Below are positions 43,001 through 52,738 of a DNA stretch of 64,000 nt, one piece after another (positions within the stretch are counted from its first letter, which is position 1; each line of letters starts with the position of its first letter). This DNA is from Rickettsia typhi (GTDB taxonomy: Bacteria; Pseudomonadota; Alphaproteobacteria; Rickettsiales; Deianiraeaceae), in NCBI GenBank assembly GCA_945881985.1, contig CAMCVL010000002.1, forward strand, positions 124,001-188,000, read 5' to 3'. The position numbers and the translations under genes are program-made. The notes below the pieces were generated by a model, which made no database searches, had not been told where the DNA came from, and saw nothing but the letters and a program-made list of their open reading frames with translations.

Positions 43001-45856
43001 CTAAGCGGCAAATATATCTTTAATAAGTTTTTCCTGCTCCTTGTTGTGTATTTTTAAATAGCCGCTAGCAGGGGAAGGGCTTGCTGGCCTTGCAACGCAG
43101 TTAACTTTTGCCCCGCAGGCTTCGTCAAGATAGTCGCGAATGAATGACCATGCACCCATGTTTTTTGGCTCCTCCTGTGCCCATGTAAAGCTTTTTGCCT
43201 TTTTAAACTTAGCAAGCTCCGTTTTAAGCAGCGAAGAATCAAAAGGATAGAACTGCTCGACTCTTATAAGAGCGGTTGTCTCTGGCTTTTTATCCAAAAG
43301 TTCATAGTAAAGCTTGCCGCTTGTTATAACAACTTTGTCAGTCTTTGTGGCATCTGTCAAGTTATCGCCAATGATTGTTTTAAAGCCAGCATCGGTAAAT
43401 TCTTCAAGGTTTGACTTAACAAGAGGGTGGCGTAGCAACGACTTAGGGGACATGATGATAAGAGGCTTTCTAAAGCTTGCCTTAACTTGGCGTCTAAGAG
43501 CGTGAAAGAGGTTTGCAGGCGTTGTTAAATTTGCAACAATGATGTTGTTTTGTGCACAGTATTGCAAAAATCTTTCAAGTCTTGCAGAGCTGTGTTCTGG
43601 ACCTTGCCCTTCAAATCCGTGAGGCAAAAGGTTGACAAGTCCGCTCATTCTGCACCATTTATCCTCGCCGGAGGAGATGAATTGGTCGTAGATTGTAACT
43701 GCCCCGTTTGAAAAGTCGCCAAACTGAGCCTCCCAAATTGTTAGGGCATTTGGATTTGAGAATGAATATCCGTATTCAAAACCCAAAACCGCAAACTCGG
43801 ACAAAAAAGAGTTGTAGACCTCGTATTTTGCATCCTTTTTGTTTAGTGGTTCAAGCAGATTGTAAGGTAAGTTTGTGTCTTGGTCATAAAGCACCGAGTG
43901 TCTGTGCGAGAATGTACCCCTCTCGCAATCCTCGCCGGAAAGCCTTACAGCAAAACCTTCATTAACAAGCGAGCCGTAAGCCAAAAGCTCGGCACTTGCC
44001 CAGTCTATGTTCTTGCCGTTTTTGATTGATTCCTTTCTGTCGTCCAAAACCTTTTGCACTTTTTTGTTGACATTAAAGCCGCTTTTTGTGTTTGATATTA
44101 CATCGCCCACTGCCTTAAAAGTGTCTTTTGTAATTTTTGTGTTGGTAAAATTGCAAATTTCGGAGCCATTTTTTACAGGTTTAATCTTGCTCCACACGCC
44201 TTCCAGCCAATCGGTTTTGTCCTTTTTGTAGTTTTTAGATTCCTCAAATGCTCTGTCAAGCTCGGCTTTTATGTCTTGCTTGATTGCATTGTAGTCTGCC
44301 TCCGTTATTACACCTAGGTCTATTAGTTTTTTGGCATAGATTTCGTGAGGATTGCTAAAGTTTTTAATTATATTGTACATCACAGGCTGGGTGAACATTG
44401 GCTCATCACCCTCGTTGTGCCCGTATTTACGGTAGCAGATTAGGTCAATTACTACATCCTTGCCAAACAAGGCTCTGTATTCGCCGGCAAGCCTTGCTGC
44501 CTTAATCACGCTTTCAGCATCGCCAGAGTTAACATGTAAAACGGGAGCGTTCACAACTCTTGCAACATCGGTTGAGTAGTTGCCGCCTCTTGTGTCCCTA
44601 GTGCTTGCGGTAAAGCCTACTTGGTTGTCTATTGATATGTGGATTGTACCCCCAACATAATAGCCTGCAAGTGTTGACATAACAAAACTTTCGTAGACTA
44701 TGCCTTGACCCACCATAGCAGCGTCGCCGTGTATTAGTAGTGGTAATATGCTTCTTCTGGCATCGGTGTCGCCTGCTAAATCCTGCTTTGCCCTAACTCT
44801 GCCGGATACAACAGGATTTACAGCCTCCAAGTGCGATGGATTTGGCGTAAGGGTAAGGTGAATTTGCCCAGCACCTCTAACATCTCTGTCCTTTGAGTAT
44901 CCCATATGGTATTTTACATCCCCGCTGCCGGTAAAGTCGTCTGGCAGATAGTTGCCTCCTGCAAACTCGGCAAAAATTGCCTTAGCTGGCTTGCCAGTTG
45001 TGTGAGTTAGTACATTGAGCCTGCCCCTGTGTGCCATGCCTATAACACATTCCCTAACGCCGTTTTTAATTGATGTTGCAAGTATTTCCTCTATTGCAGG
45101 TATCATTGTCTCACCGCCTTCCGCCGAGAATCTTTTTGCCCCCGGGAACTTTAGGTGAATTTGATGTTCAAACATTTCCGCCTGTGTAACTTCCTTTAAA
45201 ATTTGCTTGCGTTCCTCTTTTGTAAAAGTTAAATTACTAAGCTCTACAGCTTTGTTTTTAAGCCACTGAATCTCATTATCGTTAGCAAGGTAGGCAAAGT
45301 CATACCCAATTTTGTCGCAATAAATTTTGTCAAGCTTGGCACAGATGCTAGGATAAGAGCCCCTTAAGCCTTTAATAATAGCACTACCTGTTGCTGGCTT
45401 TATACCAAGAGGGTCAAAGGCAATTTCAAAGTGTGCATTTTTTGCATATAGGTCGGTAATATAAGCCTCAATTACCGCTAAGTCTGTAGCTTCGGTTGTT
45501 TTACATTCGCTCTTTGCCGCAGGTTGAACAAAGGAAACAGCCGCCGCAACATCTTTATCCTTTAAAGCCTTTTTAACATCATCAATTATTTTTGCTTTTT
45601 TTTGTTCGTTTGCCAAGGTCTCGTCCAAAGGCACGGACACAAGCTCGTTGCTATTGCCAATTACAGATACGCTATGATGAGCTAAGTCCTGTTTAATATC
45701 ATTTACAACCTCTGGGTTTGAAGCGAAAAATTTTTGCCATTCCTCGCTTACTGCAGCAGGATTTTGTGCGTATTTTGCATATACCTCATAAATATAATAT
45801 ATGTTAGAATGCACCATTGCCATGTTAAAGTTTTGAGAGCCGCTACACAAAGACAT
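43001..45856 (-). CDS. sucA: 2-oxoglutarate dehydrogenase E1 component
   Basis: SucA is the thiamine-diphosphate E1 of the 2-oxoglutarate dehydrogenase complex in the TCA cycle. The N-terminal NIYYIYEVYAKYAQNPAAVSEEWQKFF is the E2-binding tail, followed by IGMAHRGRLNVL, GDAAMVGQG for the TPP site, RKYGHNEGDEPMFTQP and the C-terminal LPHGFEGQGPEHSSARLERFLQ. The 951 residues are full length. sucB normally follows, but here there is only repeat DNA. alaS lies upstream on the same strand. Confidence 0.96.
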   Translation of the reverse strand: MSLCSGSQNFNMAMVHSNIYYIYEVYAKYAQNPAAVSEEWQKFFASNPEVVNDIKQDLAHHSVSVIGNSNELVSVPLDETLANEQKKAKIIDDVKKALKDKDVAAAVSFVQPAAKSECKTTEATDLAVIEAYITDLYAKNAHFEIAFDPLGIKPATGSAIIKGLRGSYPSICAKLDKIYCDKIGYDFAYLANDNEIQWLKNKAVELSNLTFTKEERKQILKEVTQAEMFEHQIHLKFPGAKRFSAEGGETMIPAIEEILATSIKNGVRECVIGMAHRGRLNVLTHTTGKPAKAIFAEFAGGNYLPDDFTGSGDVKYHMGYSKDRDVRGAGQIHLTLTPNPSHLEAVNPVVSGRVRAKQDLAGDTDARRSILPLLIHGDAAMVGQGIVYESFVMSTLAGYYVGGTIHISIDNQVGFTASTRDTRGGNYSTDVARVVNAPVLHVNSGDAESVIKAARLAGEYRALFGKDVVIDLICYRKYGHNEGDEPMFTQPVMYNIIKNFSNPHEIYAKKLIDLGVITEADYNAIKQDIKAELDRAFEESKNYKKDKTDWLEGVWSKIKPVKNGSEICNFTNTKITKDTFKAVGDVISNTKSGFNVNKKVQKVLDDRKESIKNGKNIDWASAELLAYGSLVNEGFAVRLSGEDCERGTFSHRHSVLYDQDTNLPYNLLEPLNKKDAKYEVYNSFLSEFAVLGFEYGYSFSNPNALTIWEAQFGDFSNGAVTIYDQFISSGEDKWCRMSGLVNLLPHGFEGQGPEHSSARLERFLQYCAQNNIIVANLTTPANLFHALRRQVKASFRKPLIIMSPKSLLRHPLVKSNLEEFTDAGFKTIIGDNLTDATKTDKVVITSGKLYYELLDKKPETTALIRVEQFYPFDSSLLKTELAKFKKAKSFTWAQEEPKNMGAWSFIRDYLDEACGAKVNCVARPASPSPASGYLKIHNKEQEKLIKDIFAA

Positions 45857-45957
45857 ATCTTTTTAAAAAAGAACACCAACAAAATAATACCATAAAAGTA
45901 TAAAACCCCTCTGCAAAAAATGCAACAATATATTTAAAACAAAATAAATATTTTGAA

Positions 45958-48576
45958 TTAAATAAAAGCAAATATCTGTGACCCCTTAGCTTTTGATTGG
46001 TCAAGGTTTTGCAAGTTAAGTTTTGCAGCATAGTTTGCAACCAAAATTTTAGCATCACTTATGCCGTCCAAAGCACAATTTTTAGGGCATTTGCAGGCAA
46101 TGTTTATCACTTCGCCGCCAGCACTGCAAAACTCAATGATGATTGGATTTTTTAAGTTGTTAAAGCCAAGCATTGCAAGCTTTGACACATCTTGCCAGCT
46201 CAGATCGCTTTGGCTAACTTTTAAAACGCTAAAGCCAAATTTTTGCTCAAAAGATTTTGCAGATAGTATTGTTTGCTTAAGCTTTAACAGGTCAGCCTCC
46301 AGACTTTTGTTTTGTTTTTTTAACTCGGCAACAAAGTTTAAAAGCTCGTTGCTATCAGGTTTGTTTTGCACCTTGTTTGCCTCCATAACCTGATTGTAGT
46401 TGTTAAGCTCTGCATTAACAAACTTAAGAGCCTCAGTTCCAGTTTTTGCCTCAATACGCCTGATTCCGCCACCTATGCCTCTTTCGTAGATAATTTTAAA
46501 CATACCTATTTCGCCCGTGTCAAAAACATGGCAGCCGCCGCACAGCTCCTTGCTTTGCCCTGCGGTAACAACTCTCACTTCCTCCTCGTATTTTTCACCA
46601 AAAAGAGCCATAACACCTTGCTTTAAAGCATCTTCCTTGTTTTGTATTTGCTTTTGCACGGGGTGATTGCTTGCAATGAGCGTGTTGACATCGGTTTCTA
46701 TCGCCTCTATGTCCTTAGCTGTAAGGGCTTGGTTAAAAGCAAAGTCAAATCTTAATCTTACAGGCTCAACGAGGGAGCCTTTTTGAACAACCCCATCACC
46801 AAATCTTTGCCTTAATGCGTGATGCAATAGGTGAGTTGCGGTGTGGTTAGCCTCGCAGGCGGTTCTTGCATTAATGTTTGGCTTTAAGTCCGCTAATTTA
46901 GACTTTAAAATATCGCTACTGAGCCCCTCAGGTGATTTACAAAAGTGAATTATCACATCATTTATTTTTTTTACATCAAAAACCTCAAGAGAGCTGCCTA
47001 AGGACGGAATTTCAATAAAGCCAGTGTCACACACTTGCCCGCCGCCCTCTGGGTAAAAGCTTGTTTGACTTAGAGTAATTGCAAGGGTTTGGGGTTCTGT
47101 TGCAATTGCGTCCACAATGTTGCCTTGCCTTGCGAGAGTGTCGTTTTTGCTGTTTCTGTAGCCGCAAAATATGGTTTGACCGTGAGCTTGCTTTACGCCA
47201 GAGGCAAATGCAATAAGCTCCTCATTATTTTTTGCATCGCCGCTGCCTTGCCAAGATGCCTTGCTGCGTGCTTTTTGCTGCTGCATTGCTAAGTTAAAGC
47301 CATCAGTATCAAGGGCTATATTTTTTTGCTTTAAAATGTCCTCTGTAATATCAAGAGGAAAGCCAAAAGTGTCGTAAAGCTTAAATGCAACATCACCTGA
47401 CAAAACAGACTTGCCAGCCGACTCCTTCTCCAAAATCTTTAAACCCTCAGGCAAGAGGCCTAAAAACATGTCTTCCTCGCCCTTTAGAGTTGTGGATATA
47501 AAAGATGCTGCCCTGTTTAGCTCTTGATACTCCCCACTCATTTGACTGATAACACTTTGGCAAAGTTTGTGCATAAAAGCCTGCCTTCCACCATTAACAA
47601 AATAATGTCTTAAGGCACGGCGGATAATTCTGCGTAGCACATAGCCCCTGCCTTCGTTGGACGGCATAATGCCATCGGCAATCATAAAAACCGCTGCCCT
47701 TATGTGGTCGGCAATTATGCGGTGTACATAATCAGGCTTTGCACCATCAATTTTAATCTTTGCCTCTGGCAGATAGGCTTTACTATCGTTTATTATGTTT
47801 GTAAAAAGCGATGTTTCGTAGTTGTCAGTTTTGCCTTCAAGCACGGATACTAATCTTTCAAGTCCCATGCCAGTGTCTATACACTGCTTTGCAAGGGGGG
47901 TGAGAGTGCCGTCCTCAAATCTTTCAAATTGCATAAATACAAGATTCCAGATTTCGGTATATCTAGGACCATCTTCGTCTTTTGTACCGGGTAGTCCACC
48001 AAAAATCTTGTCGCCATAGTCGTAAAATATCTCGCTGCACGGGCCGCATGGGCCAGTGTCCCCCATTTGCCAAAAGTTTGCGTTTGTGTTGATTCTTATG
48101 ATTTTTTCATCACTTACCCCTGCAATCTTTTTCCAAAGGTTAAATGCCTCGTCGTCGTTGTGATAGACTGTAAAATAAAGTTTTTCAAGTGGTAGAGAGA
48201 GCTCTTTTGTTAAAAAGTCAAAGGCATATTTTATTGCTCCCTCCTTAAAGTAGTCGCCAAATGAGAAGTTACCTAGCATTTCAAAAAAAGTGTGATGGCG
48301 ATTTGTAAAGCCAACATTTTCAAGGTCGTTATGCTTGCCGCCTGCCCTGATGCACTTTTGGGCTGTTGTTGCGGTTGTAACCTCAGTGATTTTATCTTTT
48401 TTTGTTAGTTTTTCAAGCCCGGTAAAAACATTTTTAAATTGCACCATGCCGCTATTTGCAAACAAAAGGCTTGGGTCGTTAGCTGGTATTACCGGCGAGG
48501 ATGCAACAATCTCGTGACCATTATCCTTAAAAAAGTTTTTAAAACTAAGCCTAGTTTGCTCATATGTGCCACTCAT
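45958..48576 (-). CDS. alaS: Alanyl-tRNA synthetase
   Basis: AlaS charges tRNA-Ala and edits misactivated Ser and Gly. Visible are the class II start (TRLSFKNFFKDNGHEIVASSPVIPANDPSLLFANSGMVQFK), the motif HTFFEMLGNFSFGDYFK, the tRNA-recognition region with EGRGYVLRRIIRRALRH, the editing-domain zinc motif THLLHHALRQRFGDGVVQKGSLV with CGGCHVF, and a C-terminal C-Ala domain. At 872 residues it is complete. Confidence 0.97.
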   Translation of the reverse strand: MSGTYEQTRLSFKNFFKDNGHEIVASSPVIPANDPSLLFANSGMVQFKNVFTGLEKLTKKDKITEVTTATTAQKCIRAGGKHNDLENVGFTNRHHTFFEMLGNFSFGDYFKEGAIKYAFDFLTKELSLPLEKLYFTVYHNDDEAFNLWKKIAGVSDEKIIRINTNANFWQMGDTGPCGPCSEIFYDYGDKIFGGLPGTKDEDGPRYTEIWNLVFMQFERFEDGTLTPLAKQCIDTGMGLERLVSVLEGKTDNYETSLFTNIINDSKAYLPEAKIKIDGAKPDYVHRIIADHIRAAVFMIADGIMPSNEGRGYVLRRIIRRALRHYFVNGGRQAFMHKLCQSVISQMSGEYQELNRAASFISTTLKGEEDMFLGLLPEGLKILEKESAGKSVLSGDVAFKLYDTFGFPLDITEDILKQKNIALDTDGFNLAMQQQKARSKASWQGSGDAKNNEELIAFASGVKQAHGQTIFCGYRNSKNDTLARQGNIVDAIATEPQTLAITLSQTSFYPEGGGQVCDTGFIEIPSLGSSLEVFDVKKINDVIIHFCKSPEGLSSDILKSKLADLKPNINARTACEANHTATHLLHHALRQRFGDGVVQKGSLVEPVRLRFDFAFNQALTAKDIEAIETDVNTLIASNHPVQKQIQNKEDALKQGVMALFGEKYEEEVRVVTAGQSKELCGGCHVFDTGEIGMFKIIYERGIGGGIRRIEAKTGTEALKFVNAELNNYNQVMEANKVQNKPDSNELLNFVAELKKQNKSLEADLLKLKQTILSAKSFEQKFGFSVLKVSQSDLSWQDVSKLAMLGFNNLKNPIIIEFCSAGGEVINIACKCPKNCALDGISDAKILVANYAAKLNLQNLDQSKAKGSQIFAFI

Positions 48577-48831
48577 CTGCTTTTACAAAAAATAAGTTAT
48601 ATATTACTTATGGCAAATCCATTTGTAAAATTGGATTATATCTTTATCCGTTATAATCTTAATTTTAAATTGTATTTGGTATTATTTTTAAAAGCTCAGG
48701 CAAATAATTGCAATATTTTTTTGCTTTCTTTTGTTAAAACGCTAGTCTGCTGTTTGCAAACTTTAACAAAGTTTGTTTTGAGCTAAGGCATAAATTTATC
48801 ATTTGCATCTTTCAATAGATGACTATATTAA

Positions 48832-51312
48832 ATGTTTTTTACTTGCAAGGCTTGTAAAAATAAAGTATTATACAAAATATCCGTTTTATTTTTTGTTATT
48901 ATTTTGTTTTTTATGCTTGAAATTGGGGGTTTTGAGTTGTTTAATAACGCATCTGCTAATTACAGCATCATGCTTAGTCTTGTTGGCACCGCAGGCTTTG
49001 TTGTGTATAAAAAATGGAACACATTTTACATATCTCTTTTGCTAGGCACTGCAATGCTGCTTAAGGGTGTGGATTTGGCGGTTTTTAGCCTTTATCTATG
49101 TCTTAATGGATTGTTTTTTGTGCCTAGTATTAGGTCAAAACTCATCACAAAGCCACTTTTAAAGCTGATTAATGTAAAAAAGGCATTGTCTAAGGTATCG
49201 GAGACTGAAAAAATCGCACTAAACGCAGGTGGAACATGGGTGGATAAGGAGCTGTTTTCTGGCTCGGCGGATTACAAAAAAATACTTGATTACAAGATAC
49301 AAAAGTTAACGGATGAGGAGGAGTATTTTTTAAATCACCAAACAAAAGAGGTTTGCAAGATGACAAACGACTGGGAAGTTTTTGAAAAAAAAGACCTAAG
49401 CCCAGAGGTTTGGCAGTATCTTAAGGATCACAAATTTTTTGGCATGCTTATACCAAAGCAATACGGAGGGCTTGAGTTTTCGCCAATCGCACAAAGCACA
49501 ATAGTTGCAAGGCTTGCTACAAGGTCGCAGGTTTTGGGTATTACTGTTATGGTGCCAAACTCGCTTGGGCCAGGTGAGTTGTTTTTAAAATACGGGACAG
49601 AAAAGCAAAAAAACTACTACCTACCACGCCTTGCGGACGGCAGAGAAGTGCCGGCTTTTGGCTTAACGGAGCCCACGGCAGGTAGCGATGCAACAAGCAT
49701 AAAGGCAAATGGTATAGTGTTTAAAAAAGAGGATGGCAAGCTTGGAATAAGGCTAAATTTTGAAAAACGCTACATCACTCTTGGCGGTGTTGCAAGCGTT
49801 ATAGGGCTTGCATTTAAACTTGAAGACCCTGAGGCTCTTTTGCCAAAGGATGTAAAAACCGGCATAACCTGTGCAATAATTAAGGGTGATGCACAGGGCT
49901 TAACCAGAGGTCGTAGACACAGTCCTCTTGGCGTACCATTTATCAACTCGCCGCTTTGGGGTAAGGATGTTATTATTGACATTGAGGAAGATGTTATCGG
50001 CGGCTTTGCCGGCTGCGGTATTGGCTGGAAAATGCTTATGGAATGCCTATCCGTAGGGCGTGGTATATCCTTGCCTGCAATATCTGCGGGGGGCTCGCAC
50101 CTTGCACTACGCACAGCAATAAGATACGCTCAGGTGCGTAAGCAGTTTAACATGCCAATTGCAAAGTTTGAGGGCATAGCGGAGGTTCTGGCTCAAAGCC
50201 TTTACTTAAACTACACCTGCTCGGCAATTAGAGAGGTTACGGCCTCCGCAGTTACAGATGGGCACAAGCCATCGGTAATTAACGCAATTGCAAAGTACCA
50301 CACAACTGAGATATTCCGCAAGGTAATCAACAATTCAATGGATATTCTTGGTGGCTCGGGTATCTGTCTTGGCGAAAATAACCTCTTGGCACACGGCTAC
50401 ATGGGTGCCCCAATTGCAATCACGGTTGAAGGTGCAAACATCATGACCCGTAGCCTCATGCAATTTGGACAAGGGCTTATTAGATGTCACCCATATGCCC
50501 TTAACGAAATTGAAGCTTTGGAAGCCGGCGACATGACAAAGTTTGACAAGAACTTTTGGGCTCACATTCGTGACTTTACAGGCAATATCACCAGAATGCT
50601 ATTATTAAGCTCAACAAGAGGTGGTATTTTTTGCTTTGTAAAAGGCGATGCAGAACTTAAAATGGCGGTTAAAAAGCTAAAAATGGCATCTTCCACCCTC
50701 TCGGTTTTATCGGATATTGCTCTTATATCTCACGGCGGAGGGCTTAAAAGAATGGAATATTTATCAGGCAAATTTGCCGATGCATTATCGTGGACTTACA
50801 TCCTTTACACCCTAATCATTAAGTATAAAAACGATGGATTTAAGGATACTGACCTCTTTAATGTCTCTGTTAAAAACGCCCTAAACAACATACAGCATGC
50901 CTTTGACGACATTTATACTGATACATTCGCCTCAAAAAACCCGCTATCCTTGGTTTTAAGAACTATGGGTTTTGTAGGCAAAATCAACAGGCTTAGCTCT
51001 AGTATTAACAACAAGGACATAAAAACCCTTGCAAGACTAATAGTAAGCGATGACTTTGTAAAAGACCAAACCCATCTTGCCTTTGTGTGGCACAAGGACG
51101 GCGACCAGTTATCCGACCTTGAAAAGTGCTCGCATATATACAGGTCTTTGGAGCTTGTTCTTAAAAAACATCATTTTAAAAACCTCGCCGAGCTTGAATC
51201 AAGCCAAAAAGCAACTGCCGACGAACTAACTCTTGTAGCTAACTACAAGGAGCTTTACGCAAAGGTTGTATCGGTAAATCACTTTGAACTTAAAACAAAA
51301 TTTGGTGTGTAA
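48832..51312 (+). CDS. fadE: FadE-type acyl-CoA dehydrogenase
   Basis: FadE catalyses the first, flavin-dependent step of fatty-acid beta-oxidation. The 826-residue protein matches the long membrane-associated FadE: two or three N-terminal hydrophobic segments (about 10-35 and 45-80), the GMLIPKQYGGLEFSP block, FGLTEPTAGSDATS near residue 280, and TVEGANIMTRSLMQFGQGLIRCHPY with the catalytic Glu. The other pathway enzyme in the window, FadI, lies 9 kb downstream. Beta-oxidation genes are unusual in reduced Rickettsiales-type genomes and suggest fatty acids as a carbon source. Confidence 0.94.
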   Translation: MFFTCKACKNKVLYKISVLFFVIILFFMLEIGGFELFNNASANYSIMLSLVGTAGFVVYKKWNTFYISLLLGTAMLLKGVDLAVFSLYLCLNGLFFVPSIRSKLITKPLLKLINVKKALSKVSETEKIALNAGGTWVDKELFSGSADYKKILDYKIQKLTDEEEYFLNHQTKEVCKMTNDWEVFEKKDLSPEVWQYLKDHKFFGMLIPKQYGGLEFSPIAQSTIVARLATRSQVLGITVMVPNSLGPGELFLKYGTEKQKNYYLPRLADGREVPAFGLTEPTAGSDATSIKANGIVFKKEDGKLGIRLNFEKRYITLGGVASVIGLAFKLEDPEALLPKDVKTGITCAIIKGDAQGLTRGRRHSPLGVPFINSPLWGKDVIIDIEEDVIGGFAGCGIGWKMLMECLSVGRGISLPAISAGGSHLALRTAIRYAQVRKQFNMPIAKFEGIAEVLAQSLYLNYTCSAIREVTASAVTDGHKPSVINAIAKYHTTEIFRKVINNSMDILGGSGICLGENNLLAHGYMGAPIAITVEGANIMTRSLMQFGQGLIRCHPYALNEIEALEAGDMTKFDKNFWAHIRDFTGNITRMLLLSSTRGGIFCFVKGDAELKMAVKKLKMASSTLSVLSDIALISHGGGLKRMEYLSGKFADALSWTYILYTLIIKYKNDGFKDTDLFNVSVKNALNNIQHAFDDIYTDTFASKNPLSLVLRTMGFVGKINRLSSSINNKDIKTLARLIVSDDFVKDQTHLAFVWHKDGDQLSDLEKCSHIYRSLELVLKKHHFKNLAELESSQKATADELTLVANYKELYAKVVSVNHFELKTKFGV

Positions 51313-51333
51313 TAATTTTTTATAATATAAGAT

Positions 51334-51807
51334 ATGAGCTCGCAAGATAGTCAACAAAATGAACAAAATCAAATTAGTCCACACAATCAATCGGCAAAAA
51401 CAACTGCCGGTGCAATAATGGGTAGTGTAGTGATTCCGGTTTGTGAATATGCTTGGGATGGCATTAAAGCATTGTGGGAAGTGTTAAAAGAAAAAACAGC
51501 AGATTCAAAAAAGAAGGAAGAGAATTACGATAAAAAAGCTGTAACTAAAGAAAATGGCAATCAACAAACCAAAGGTAAGGTAGATGGCAAACAAGAACCT
51601 AAAGCCGAAAAAACAAATGCAAACAATCAACAAACCACAGATGATAAACAGGTTAAGCAAAAACCTAAAGCCAAAGATCAAAGCCAAGGCAATAATCCTA
51701 TTATTGCAGCATTTGAATGTACTGGGCTCAGTAATAATCAAGGCAGGCCACCCTCCGCCCTGCCAAGTAATAATAATTCACCCTCTGTAGGGGGTGGGCA
51801 CGGCTAG
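51334..51807 (+). CDS. Low-complexity Lys/Gln/Asn-rich protein
   Basis: The 157 residues start with Gln/Asn/Ser-rich sequence, have one weakly hydrophobic stretch (TTAGAIMGSVVIPVCEYAWDGIKALWEVL), then a long Lys/Gln/Glu repetitive part (KQEPKAEKTNANNQQTTDD). The last 25 residues (GRPPSALPSNN...SVGGGHG) are encoded by GC-rich DNA resembling the palindromic repeats elsewhere in the window. It lies 21 bases after fadE. No family recognised. It may be a real small protein whose tail was extended by a repeat. Confidence 0.5.
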   Translation: MSSQDSQQNEQNQISPHNQSAKTTAGAIMGSVVIPVCEYAWDGIKALWEVLKEKTADSKKKEENYDKKAVTKENGNQQTKGKVDGKQEPKAEKTNANNQQTTDDKQVKQKPKAKDQSQGNNPIIAAFECTGLSNNQGRPPSALPSNNNSPSVGGGHG

Positions 51808-51812
51808 AGGGT
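51780..51812. terminator. Hairpin at the convergent fadE-cluster/MBL boundary
   Basis: ACCCTCT (51780-51786) pairs exactly with AGAGGGT (51806-51812), with a GC-rich loop that can fold further (CACCC/GGGTG). It overlaps the stop of the low-complexity ORF and lies before a convergent gene, a natural place for a terminator. There is no T-run. Confidence 0.4.
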
Positions 51813-51870
51813 ATGATTATTATAGTTTTTATTGTTGCCGCACAAAGATGCAGGAGATTGCTTAATTAAC

Positions 51871-52704
51871 TTATAGCTTATTAACAGGAATTTTGATAAA
51901 ATGTGGCACCTTGCCAGCTAACAAATTAACATGCAGTGCCGGCAAAATTAACTGAGGCACAGGCTTGTCTACTTGCTTTGCCTTCATGCGGGCGATGTAT
52001 TCCTGTTTGTCTGTATTTTTGTTTATGGAGCAATTGTTAAGCATTTGCTCTTTAATGGTTGTAATGATAACTGGCTGTGCGTTTGACTCTGGATATTCGT
52101 GTCCAACACATACTTTTGTTTGCGGGGGTAGGGTGTATAGTTTTTGCACGGAGTCAAAAAGTTCGGCACTGCTGCCGCCCGGAAAGTCAGTTCTTGCGGT
52201 GCCAACAAGAGGGGAAAATACTGTGTCGCCAGTAAATAAATAATCATCAATTAAATAGCTAACACATGCAGGGGTGTGCCCCGGTGTTGCAATCACTCTT
52301 ACCTCAAGATTACCTATTTTAAAGCTCTCGCCGTCTTGCCAGAGTTTGTCAAATTGTGAGCCATCAAGGTTCATTTGCTCCTCCTGAAAAATTGGTTGCC
52401 AATAGGCTAAAACTTTTGTGATATTTGCACCAATTGCAATTTTACCACCAAGCCTTTGCTTTAGGTATTGCGATGCAGATAGGTGGTCCGCATGAACATG
52501 GGTTTCGAGTATCCATTCAAGTTCAAGATTGTTTTGCAAGATGTAATTAACCAGATTGTCTGCGTTTTCAGTGTAAGTTTTACCGCTTGCTTGGTCGTAG
52601 TCAAGCACGGAGTCTATTACGGCACATTTTTTTGTTCCTTCGTCCAAAATGATATAGCTTGCAGTTTTGGTGCGTTTTGCATCAAAAAAAACTTCAACCT
52701 TCAT
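51871..52704 (-). CDS. MBL-fold hydrolase, persulfide dioxygenase-like
   Basis: The metallo-beta-lactamase motif THVHADHLSASQYL is present near residue 70, followed by TPGHTPACVSYL, LFTGDTVF, the diagnostic GTARTDFPGGSSAEL and VCVGHEYPE. These features, together with 277 residues, point to the ETHE1/Blh group, many of which oxidise glutathione persulfide (sulfide detoxification). Exact substrate not proven. It lies 34 bases downstream of pyrD on the same strand. Confidence 0.85.
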   Translation of the reverse strand: MKVEVFFDAKRTKTASYIILDEGTKKCAVIDSVLDYDQASGKTYTENADNLVNYILQNNLELEWILETHVHADHLSASQYLKQRLGGKIAIGANITKVLAYWQPIFQEEQMNLDGSQFDKLWQDGESFKIGNLEVRVIATPGHTPACVSYLIDDYLFTGDTVFSPLVGTARTDFPGGSSAELFDSVQKLYTLPPQTKVCVGHEYPESNAQPVIITTIKEQMLNNCSINKNTDKQEYIARMKAKQVDKPVPQLILPALHVNLLAGKVPHFIKIPVNKL

Positions 52705-52738
52705 AAAAACATTAAATAAAAATACTAAAGCAGATAGT

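Noticed and set aside
45843-46058. 71-codon minus-strand ORF between sucA and alaS
   Set aside because: It overlaps the alaS 3' end in another frame and covers only AT-rich spacer besides.
48631-48657. TTGGAT ... TATAAT as the fadE promoter
   Set aside because: Spacing is only 15 bases, and such matches are common by chance in this AT-rich DNA.
48610-48786. 58-codon hydrophobic ORF between alaS and fadE
   Set aside because: No ribosome site or recognisable family. It overlaps the likely fadE promoter region, and AT-rich spacers often give hydrophobic frames.
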